11,857 nucleotides of DNA. Source: Gemmatimonadota bacterium. GTDB lineage: Bacteria > Gemmatimonadota > Gemmatimonadetes > Longimicrobiales > Longimicrobiaceae. Of the stretch, positions 6,508-11,857 are shown one piece after another (the first letter of the stretch is position 1; each line of letters opens with the position of its first letter). Location of the stretch: contig JAHWJJ010000083.1 in assembly GCA_019348475.1 (NCBI GenBank), positions 1 through 11,857 on the forward strand, in the 5' to 3' direction. The notes under the pieces were generated by a model. The model made no database searches, was not told the origin of the DNA, and was given only the letters and a program-made list of their open reading frames with translations. The translations under genes and the position numbers were made by a program.

Positions 6508-7580
6508 CTGTGCTCTCCCGGTGGTTGCGCCGCCGCCGGCCGGGCGTCGGCGGGGCGCGTGATCGGACGGTCGAGGGTCCAGCGCTGCCAGCCCGTGTAC
6601 GTGCGCGCCTCGAAGTAGTAGCCCGGGGGATTGGTCTTTCTCCAGAAGACCGTCTCGCGCGCCAGCAGCGCGTTCCCCAGCGCCGGGTCGGGCGGATGGT
6701 AGCTGGCCTCGCCGCCGGCGTCCTCGTCCGGGCGCGGCGTGCGGAACGTCCACCGGGCCAGGTGCAGCGTGGTGTCGGGGGCGAGCACCAGCGTGCCCTG
6801 CACCTGCCCGGTGCGCCCCATCCGCTCCCGCGGGCAGAACGCGATGGTCGTGCGGTCGCCCTGGTGCAGCAGCGACAAGGTGTGCGCCGTGCCGAAGTGT
6901 TCGCCGGTGAAGTCCTGCATCGTTCCGCCGTCCAGCTGCCGATACGACCAGTAGGCGGTCCGCTCGCCCACGCCGCCGTCCACGCGGCTCGCGTAGCCGG
7001 ACAGGCGCATGAGTTCGGGATGCGCGAGCACGAGCGCGCCCGTGGTCCAGCCGGTGCTCACGCGGCCCGCGCGCGGATCGTAGGCATCATCCTTTGCCCC
7101 CACGCCCCGCCTGACTTCCATGAAGCCGAAGACGAACACCGTGTCCGCCCCCGGGCGCCAGTAGCGGCTGCGCATGTGTTCCCACAGCGCGCGCGCACGC
7201 GGGTCTTCGCGGTTGGGGCATGGCGGGCGGCGGGGGACGGCGACGGAGAGCGGCTGCAGCACTACCGGCTGCACCGCCATCCTCACCACCAGCGCCGTGT
7301 CCCCGGACGCGACCTGCACCGTCCGCGTCTGCAGTCCCAGCCTGCGGACGGTGAGCATGGCCGTGCGCTCCGACGGCGCGGCGGCGATCTCGAAGGCACC
7401 CCGCTCGTCCGTCTGCGCCGCGCCCGCCTGGCGCGAGCCGACCCAGAGCTCCACGAGGGCGTCCGCGACCGGCCTGTCCGCCGCATCCACCACCCGCCCC
7501 CGCACCTGCGCGGGCGCCGGCGCGGCGAGGATGGCGGCGGACAGCACGGCGAGCAGGAGGGCGGATGGGCAGGTACGCAC
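6504..7580 (-). CDS. Exported protein with carboxypeptidase-regulatory-like domain
   Basis: A 358-residue exported protein. Residues 1-24 form a signal peptide with a Leu/Ala core and probable cleavage in APA|QV. Residues 26-110 are a carboxypeptidase-regulatory-like beta-sandwich (VRGRVVDAADRPVADALVELW, then TDERGAFEI), the domain also found at the N-terminus of TonB-dependent receptors. There is no plug or barrel here. The remainder (about 120-345) is an unrecognised beta-rich domain with RALWEHMRSRYW (130-141), GTLVLAPDTTLHLARWTF (262-279) and YYFEARTYTGW (321-331). Cys121 and Cys249 could form a disulfide. The GTG at 7580 was chosen because it begins the signal peptide; longer versions would overlap the upstream gene. 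It starts 13 nt after the small unknown gene and overlaps dinB by 4 bp. It may act in envelope or cell-surface assembly, but the function is unknown. Confidence 0.78.
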   Translation of the reverse strand: MRTCPSALLLAVLSAAILAAPAPAQVRGRVVDAADRPVADALVELWVGSRQAGAAQTDERGAFEIAAAPSERTAMLTVRRLGLQTRTVQVASGDTALVVRMAVQPVVLQPLSVAVPRRPPCPNREDPRARALWEHMRSRYWRPGADTVFVFGFMEVRRGVGAKDDAYDPRAGRVSTGWTTGALVLAHPELMRLSGYASRVDGGVGERTAYWSYRQLDGGTMQDFTGEHFGTAHTLSLLHQGDRTTIAFCPRERMGRTGQVQGTLVLAPDTTLHLARWTFRTPRPDEDAGGEASYHPPDPALGNALLARETVFWRKTNPPGYYFEARTYTGWQRWTLDRPITRPADARPAAAQPPGEHR

Positions 7581-7593
7581 CTGGCGCCGTCGA

Positions 7594-7938
7594 TCAGGGT
7601 GAGACAGGGGGCGAACCAGATGGGCGTAGATCCATGCGCTCCAGTCGCAGGATCCCGTCCTCGTGGGCCGCGCGAAAGCGGCCGCGGATCCCGCGGTCGC
7701 GCAGCACGGTGGCCGCGGCCCTGAGGCGGGCGGAGAATCGCCGCTCCGCGCCACCCCAGCTGGATCGAAAGGTGCGTGGGTCATCGCCCGGGATCTCGAT
7801 CCACACGTCCCGCGTGTACCCGCCTCGCGTGCCGAACTCGATCCGCAGGGGCCGGGAGAGTCCGCGCGACTGGGCGACGGCGTGCTCGATCCGCGGACGA
7901 AAGGACGAGTCGTGGACGTTGTATCGAATCTCCTGCAT
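7594..7938 (-). CDS. Small hypothetical protein, operon member
   Basis: A 114-residue protein that I do not recognise. It begins MQEIRYNVHDSSFRPRIE, has a central GGYTRDVWIEIPGDD segment and an Arg-rich helix (RRFSARLRAAATVLRDRG). No signal peptide, membrane segment or known catalytic motif is seen, so it is probably a basic cytoplasmic protein. The ATG at 7938 lies 17 nt after the nhaC stop, and the spacer is an almost perfect inverted repeat that includes the Shine-Dalgarno-like G-run in its loop. Codon usage and tight placement inside the operon support a real gene. A GTG further upstream (near 7960) would overlap nhaC and is less likely. Confidence 0.65.
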   Translation of the reverse strand: MQEIRYNVHDSSFRPRIEHAVAQSRGLSRPLRIEFGTRGGYTRDVWIEIPGDDPRTFRSSWGGAERRFSARLRAAATVLRDRGIRGRFRAAHEDGILRLERMDLRPSGSPPVSP

Positions 7939-7956
7939 CGGAACCCCCGTTCCGAT
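7937..7956 (-). promoter_or_regulatory. Inverted repeat covering stop-to-start spacer
   Basis: On the minus strand, ATCGGAACGGGGGTTCCGAT is an exact 8-bp stem with loop GGGG. It runs from the last base of the nhaC stop to the first two bases of the next ATG. In mRNA it would place the G-rich ribosome-binding site in the loop and half the start codon in the stem. Ribosomes finishing nhaC would melt it, a layout that could enforce translational coupling. A DNA operator is an alternative. Confidence 0.5.
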
Positions 7957-9533
7957 CACACCACCGCGAACGCAACGCCCGTCGCGGCGAGCGCCGCCAG
8001 GCCGGCGGCGGCCAGCGCCAGGGGAAGCTGCGTGGTCACGTGGTCCATCAGGTCGCCGCCGCAGGCCAGCGACGAGAGGATCGTGGTGTCGCTGATGGGC
8101 GAGCACTGGTCGCCGAACACGGCGCCGCCCAGCACCGCGCCAAAGCAGAGCGAGATGTACGCGGGGTCGGGGTGCACCGCCCACGCCAGCGGCATGGCCA
8201 GCGGAAACACCACGGCGTACGTGCCCCACGACGAGCCGATGGAAAACGCCACCGCCATGCAGATGGCCATCAGGATGGCCGGCAGCAGCACCGGCTGGAT
8301 GATGGCGCTGGTGGCCTGGACGATGTACGCCGCCGTCCCCAGGTTGCGCGATACGTATCCCAGCGTGACCGCCAGCCCCAGGATGATGGCGCCGATGGTG
8401 ACGCCCTTGCACCCGTCCACGAATCCCTCGATGGCCCGGGGCAGTGGCAGCCCCTTGGCCACCGCCAGGATGAAGGCGGCGAGCACCGCCAGGCCGAACG
8501 CCTCGGCGATGTACACCGTTCCCGGCTGCCCGGAAAGCCGCGCGATCAGGTACGGGACGATGGCCACGCCCAGCAGCGTGCCCATCGGCAGCAGAAAGTC
8601 GGCGAGGCCGGTGCGGTAGCCGGCGGGAACGCGCAGCGTGGTCAACTCGTCCGCCGCCAGCGGCGTGGCGCCGGGCGCGTTCAGCTCGCCCGTCTCGCGC
8701 GCCCGCCGCTCCGCCCGCCGCATCTTTCCCCCCACCCACGGCAGCCACCCCACCGCGAACAGCAGCGTCGACAGCACGGCGAAGATGCCGTAGAAGTTGA
8801 AGGGGAGGGAGGTGAAGAAGAAGCGCACCGCGTCTTCCGTGGTGCCGAACAGCGGGATGGTGCCCACCACCAGCCCGGCCACGTACAGCGGCCACGCGTT
8901 GAAGGGGATCACCGTGGCCGCGGGCGAGGCGGTGCTGTCCACCACGTAGGTGAGCTCCTCGTGCGAGATGCGGTGCTGGTCGGTCACGGGGCGCACGGTG
9001 GTGCCGGCCAGGATGGTGGAGATGGTGCCGCCCTGGTGAAACACCATCCCCATCAGCCAGGCGAAGAAGCGGGCGGAGCGCGGCCCCCGGACGATCCCGC
9101 GCCCGGCCCATTCCGCGAACGCCAGCGCGCCGCCCGTGCGCGTCCACAGCCCGATCAGCCCGCCCAGCGACCACAGGTACACCAGCAGGATGAGCGCGTA
9201 CTGCTCGCTCCCGATGGCGGGGATCAGAAAGGTGCCGATCAGGTTCAGCTGGCCGCTGACGATGCCGCCCACGGCAACCCCCGCGAACAGCGACGACAGC
9301 ACCTCGCGGGTGACGAACACCAGCGCCAGCGTGGTGGCCGCGGGGAGCAGGCTCCAGATGCCCAGGTGCGCGCCCTCGGCCGGGGGCTCGCCGGCGGCGA
9401 AGAACCACAGCAGCAGCAGCGCGGCCACCACGCCGCCGCCCCAGATCCAGCGGTGCACGGCGCGCGGGTGCGAGGTCAGCGCCTCTGCCCGGTGGGAGGG
9501 CACGTCCGGCATCGTGGGGCGGTCGTCGCTCAT
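7956..9533 (-). CDS. NhaC-family Na+/H+ antiporter (or related carboxylate/proton antiporter)
   Basis: A 525-residue inner-membrane secondary transporter of the NhaC family, which exchanges Na+ for H+ or, in some members such as MleN, organic acids. A cytoplasmic N-terminus of about 25 residues is followed by roughly 11-12 hydrophobic segments. Family hallmarks are FHQGGTISTILAGTTVRPV and DSTASPAATVIPFNAW in the middle, SIGSSWGTYAVVFPLAMPL, and near the end GDQCSPISDTTILSS (about 474-488), the most diagnostic motif. Length is slightly above the usual 450-500 owing to a hydrophilic insert (GKMRRAERRARETGEL and following) between helices. The ATG at 9533 (MSDD...) is chosen over an in-frame ATG at 9512; neither has a strong ribosome-binding site. 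It is the first gene of a four-gene minus-strand operon. The substrate cannot be fixed from sequence. Confidence 0.9.
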   Translation of the reverse strand: MSDDRPTMPDVPSHRAEALTSHPRAVHRWIWGGGVVAALLLLWFFAAGEPPAEGAHLGIWSLLPAATTLALVFVTREVLSSLFAGVAVGGIVSGQLNLIGTFLIPAIGSEQYALILLVYLWSLGGLIGLWTRTGGALAFAEWAGRGIVRGPRSARFFAWLMGMVFHQGGTISTILAGTTVRPVTDQHRISHEELTYVVDSTASPAATVIPFNAWPLYVAGLVVGTIPLFGTTEDAVRFFFTSLPFNFYGIFAVLSTLLFAVGWLPWVGGKMRRAERRARETGELNAPGATPLAADELTTLRVPAGYRTGLADFLLPMGTLLGVAIVPYLIARLSGQPGTVYIAEAFGLAVLAAFILAVAKGLPLPRAIEGFVDGCKGVTIGAIILGLAVTLGYVSRNLGTAAYIVQATSAIIQPVLLPAILMAICMAVAFSIGSSWGTYAVVFPLAMPLAWAVHPDPAYISLCFGAVLGGAVFGDQCSPISDTTILSSLACGGDLMDHVTTQLPLALAAAGLAALAATGVAFAVV

Positions 9534-9792
9534 GGAAGTCGGCGGGAGGTCGAAGAGGCGAAGGGCGGACGGCCCCAAAGTCGGCTCCCAGGCGCCGCCG
9601 CGCAACCGTGCGCGCCGCGAGCCGGCCCCGGACCGAGCGTGCGGAGCTTTGCGACGCGCGCACTTCAGCCCGTCCCCTGCCTCTCCGCCAGGTCCGGAAC
9701 CGGCCTCACCTTCGGACCGAGCGCGTTATCCACGGATGCGCTTGCAAGCGGGAGCGGCCACCGCGCGAACAAACCGCAAGCCTCCCGTCCGG

Positions 9793-9912
9793 CGAACAAC
9801 TCGGCACGACGTGCGCGCTGCGCGTCGTGCCCGTGTGGGAGTCGCCGTTCAGGAACAGACGGTTGCGCAGGGCGCGCGGGTACACCTGGCGGGGGGTCGT
9901 CGATGAACCCCG
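9793..9912 (-). pseudogene. Degenerate copy of the propeller 3' tail reading frame
   Basis: Minus-strand sequence from 9912 to about 9793 aligns with the tail frame at 11234-11094. The peptide GFID, then QVYPRALRN, then GDSHTGTTRS can be read in both, but here a frameshift lies between FIDDP and QVYPRAL. The region after TTRS is also shifted and shortened, and no TGA/ATG junction with a next gene remains. It follows the stop of the left propeller gene (9952) at the same relative place as in the right copy. I read it as the decayed end of a duplicated unit. Confidence 0.55.
9803..9831. terminator. Strong hairpin after the left propeller gene
   Basis: GGCACGACG (9803-9811) pairs exactly with CGTCGTGCC (9823-9831) across an 11-nt interval. 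A T·G wobble and two further pairs extend the stem inward. The equivalent place in the right-hand tail copy has no such repeat. It could end transcription of the propeller gene on the minus strand, though no U-run follows. Confidence 0.4.
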
Positions 9913-9951
9913 AGGATGCGCTCTGTTGCTTTGCGGCGCGCCACAACCCGC

Positions 9952-11097
9952 TCAGAGGCTGCACTCGACGGCGTAGACCCCCTTGTAGGCCAGGAAGTAG
10001 ACCCGGCCGCCGTGTGACAGCAGCCGCGACACCACGTGTGAGCCCGGCTCCACAAAGCCATCGGAGTCCATGAATAGTGCTGCGCGCCGTTTGCCCGTTG
10101 CGCGATCGAACATCTGGAGCGAGCCCGCGGCGGCGAACACGTAGTCGCCGCACACGGCTGACGACGACGCGCTCCCGCCCAGACCAGCTGTCCAGTGTTT
10201 CCGCCCCGTCTCCGGATCGAAGGCGTACAGGCGGGTGTCGTTCGATGCGAGGTACGCGACACCGTCCGCAACCTTGAACACGTCGCGCGCCCCGAACCGG
10301 TCCGCGGGCCCCACGTGTCGCCAGACCTCCTGTCCCGTGAACCGGTCGACGCCCATGAATGCGCCGCCGTTCAGGTCGTTCACCAGCAGCATGCGGCCGG
10401 CGACCGCGTGCCGGCCGGCGTCGTGCGGTTCATTCGGCCGCTCGTTGACGTATCGCCAGAGCACACGCCCGCCGTTCCGCTCCAGCGCCACGATCCAGCC
10501 CCGCTTCAGATGGCCGGTCGGCGAGGTTTCCTCGACGAACGAGGCGTAGAGCGTGTCCCCGTGCACAACAATCCCGGTGGAGAGGGCGCGGTACTGGCCC
10601 TGGGGAAGCGCCTCCGCCGACCAGAGCGGCTGGCCGGTGACGACATCCAGGCCATAGACCTGTCTCGACTCCGACAGGACGTAGAACGCACGCTCGTCAG
10701 CGGCGCTCACGACCGGTGCAACCGAGTCACCCGCGAACCGCCACAGCTCACGTCCCGTCCCCGAATCCAGGGCGCGGGCGATGGTACCCGCGGTAAACAC
10801 GCGTCCATCGCGGACGACCACGTTTTCCGGCGGCTGTCCCACCGAGGCCACTTGCCACGCCGGTGCTCCGGTGGCGAGTTCGTATGCTGCGACACCCCTG
10901 GCTGGCACGAACAGGAGGTGTTCATCGGCGGCGATGTGGTAGTAGGGCCTTGCCCCCCCCACAACAGGTTCCCGTGCCGTATGCCATGCGACGCGGATAG
11001 AGTCCCTCGCTACGGGTTGGGTCACGTCGGGAGCGCAGGCCGCGGGACTGACGATAGCGAGTAAGACTCCGCAACCGAGGACGTAGCTCAGCCTCAT
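9952..11097 (-). CDS. PQQ-like beta-propeller repeat protein (left copy), exported
   Basis: A 381-residue secreted or lipid-anchored protein. It has an N-terminal signal sequence with AAC at Cys21, but Pro at the -3 position makes the lipobox imperfect. It then forms a beta-propeller of the PQQ-binding-like family. Seven blade signatures of the type D..TG...W are visible near residues 75, 113, 153, 208, 254, 297 and 333, for instance DSGTGRELW, DVVTGQPLW and DRFTGQEVW. That is consistent with one complete 7-bladed ring. No dehydrogenase domain or catalytic Asp motif is recognisable, so it is probably a scaffold or binding protein rather than an alcohol dehydrogenase. The ATG at 11097 overlaps the stop of the short tail frame (ATGA). 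Its C-terminal 185 residues are about 78% identical, by hand alignment, to the next propeller gene, a tandem paralogue. Confidence 0.88.
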   Translation of the reverse strand: MRLSYVLGCGVLLAIVSPAACAPDVTQPVARDSIRVAWHTAREPVVGGARPYYHIAADEHLLFVPARGVAAYELATGAPAWQVASVGQPPENVVVRDGRVFTAGTIARALDSGTGRELWRFAGDSVAPVVSAADERAFYVLSESRQVYGLDVVTGQPLWSAEALPQGQYRALSTGIVVHGDTLYASFVEETSPTGHLKRGWIVALERNGGRVLWRYVNERPNEPHDAGRHAVAGRMLLVNDLNGGAFMGVDRFTGQEVWRHVGPADRFGARDVFKVADGVAYLASNDTRLYAFDPETGRKHWTAGLGGSASSSAVCGDYVFAAAGSLQMFDRATGKRRAALFMDSDGFVEPGSHVVSRLLSHGGRVYFLAYKGVYAVECSL

Positions 11098-11234
11098 TGA
11101 CGCACTGGAATGGCAAAGAGTTCCCGGTCGGCCAGCGCAGAGAACAATTCCTCACGGACGTAGGGACTTCGCGTGGTGCCCGTGTGGGAGTCGCCGTCCC
11201 GGATTAGTTGGTTGCGGAGGGCGCGCGGGTACAC
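11094..11234 (-). CDS. Short conserved tail reading frame between propeller genes
   Basis: An open frame ends with TGA overlapping the ATG of the left propeller gene by 4 bp, as in translationally coupled genes. From the GTG at 11234 it would encode 46 residues (VYPRALRNQLIRDGDSH, then TGTTRSPYVREELFSAL, then ending AIPVRQ). Similarity to the decayed copy at 9912-9793 extends upstream of that GTG to FIDG, so the true start is unclear. No ATG, and no GTG other than this one, is seen in frame after the propeller stop at 11300, and the frame also runs open into the propeller gene. It may be a small protein, a remnant of a longer gene, or a part reached by frameshift. I do not recognise the sequence. 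Confidence 0.4.
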   Translation of the reverse strand: MYPRALRNQLIRDGDSHTGTTRSPYVREELFSALADRELFAIPVRQ

Positions 11235-11299
11235 CTGGCCGCGGCCGTCGATGAACCCTTCCGACGGGCACTCTGGCGAGGCGGTGAACGTTGGCGGGA

Positions 11300-11857
11300 T
11301 CAGAGGCTGCAGTCGACGGCGTACACCGCTTTCCAGCCGACGAAGTACACGCGGCTGCCGTGCGCCAGCAGTCGCGACACGACGAATGCGTCCGGCTCGA
11401 CGAATCCTTCGCGGTCCAGGAACAGCGTCGCCTTTCGCGCGCCGGTGGCCCGGTCGAGCATAAAAAGGGCGCCCCCGGCGGCGAAGACGTTGTCGCCGCA
11501 CACAGCGGACGAGGAGGCGCTGCCGCCGACGCTGACTCTCCAGTGCTTGCGCCCGGTGTGCGGATCCAGCGCGTATACGTGGGTGTCGTTGGAGGCCAGG
11601 TACGCCACCCCATCCACGACCTTGAACACGTCGTTGGCCCCGTGGCGGTCCGGGGGTCCCACGTGCCGCCACACCTCCTGGCCGGTGAACCGGTCCAAGC
11701 CCATGAAGGCGCCACCGTTCAGGTCGTTCACGATCAGCATGCGGCCCGCGACCGCGTGGCGGCCGGCGGCGTGCGGCTCTTTCGCTCGCTCGTTAACATA
11801 CCTCCAGAGCACCTGGCCACCGTTCCGCTCGACCGCCACGATCCAGCCGCGCTTCAG
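11300..11857 (-). CDS. PQQ-like beta-propeller repeat protein (right copy), 5' end outside window
   Basis: The C-terminal 185 residues of a second propeller protein, in frame to the window edge (LKRGWIVAVERNGG at the edge matches residues 197-210 of the left copy). Blade motifs DRFTGQEVW, DPHTGRKHW and DRATGARKA are present, as is the SASSSAVCGD segment shared with the paralogue. It ends YAVDCSL where the other ends YAVECSL. About 40 of 185 aligned residues differ and there are no gaps, so this is an old tandem duplication rather than a recent one. Its stop (11300) is followed by the tail frame and then the left copy 203 bp later, suggesting one transcript. More copies may lie to the right. 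Confidence 0.85.
   Translation of the reverse strand: MKRGWIVAVERNGGQVLWRYVNERAKEPHAAGRHAVAGRMLIVNDLNGGAFMGLDRFTGQEVWRHVGPPDRHGANDVFKVVDGVAYLASNDTHVYALDPHTGRKHWRVSVGGSASSSAVCGDNVFAAGGALFMLDRATGARKATLFLDREGFVEPDAFVVSRLLAHGSRVYFVGWKAVYAVDCSL

Larger units (their letters stand above)
9534..9951. other. Intergenic region upstream of nhaC-type gene
   Basis: These 418 bp lie between the nhaC-type gene and the propeller gene stop. The right part holds a degenerate copy of the conserved tail (listed separately) and a strong hairpin. The left part (9534-9790) should carry the nhaC operon promoter on the minus strand, but no convincing -35/-10 pair was found. No intact gene is supported. Confidence 0.6.

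Noticed and set aside
7581..7784. Longer start for the regulatory-domain protein at 7784
   Set aside because: It would overlap the upstream gene by nearly 200 bp and bury a clear signal peptide 68 residues inside the protein.
7776..10073. A 765-codon plus-strand open frame opposite the nhaC operon
   Set aside because: Low-complexity His/Arg/Gln-rich translation opposite a clear membrane transporter gene with family motifs; a GC-rich shadow.
9952..11097. PQQ-dependent alcohol or glucose dehydrogenase
   Set aside because: Only about 380 residues with generic propeller blade motifs; no catalytic Asp motif, disulfide CC pair or cytochrome domain was found.

Overview
The window is uniformly GC-rich bacterial DNA with short intergenic gaps, several ATGA/GTGA stop-start overlaps and many secreted or lipid-anchored proteins. 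The octamer arrays and GC-rich palindromes between genes, together with paired DinB and PQQ-propeller proteins, suggest an environmental Gemmatimonadota bacterium, perhaps of the Longimicrobium type. This is inference from style and remembered family content; no rRNA or marker gene is present to prove it.

Layout from left to right. (1) Positions 1-896 hold the 3' half of a glgE maltosyltransferase gene (+), which makes alpha-glucan from maltose-1-phosphate. (2) Positions 897-1410 contain no gene but do hold an octamer tandem array, a REP-like palindrome and a perfect 14-bp hairpin. (3) Positions 1411-3545 (+) hold a soluble GAF sensor histidine kinase overlapping by 4 bp a lipoprotein-type alpha/beta hydrolase, so the two are probably translationally coupled. 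(4) Positions 3617-4562 (-) hold a DUF1841-like gene followed by an unusual acyl-carrier-protein-like gene. The latter has ACP helices II-III at its N-terminus and what looks like ACP helix I at its C-terminus, as in a circular permutation. (5) Positions 4860-5902 (+) hold a STAS/SpoIIAA-like protein and a secreted DinB-family protein. (6) Positions 9533-6028 (-) hold a tight four-gene operon: an NhaC-type antiporter, a small unknown protein, an exported carboxypeptidase-regulatory-like protein and a cytoplasmic DinB protein. The gaps are 17 nt, 13 nt and a 4-bp overlap. (7) Positions 9793-11857 (-) hold a tandem duplication of a PQQ-like beta-propeller gene plus a short conserved 3' tail reading frame. 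The tail is degenerate in the left copy. In the right copy it is open and overlaps the start codon of the next propeller gene.

The observations most worth a second look are the apparently permuted acyl carrier protein and its DUF1841 partner, the duplicated propeller-plus-tail unit, and an exact 8-bp inverted repeat lying between the nhaC stop codon and the next start codon.
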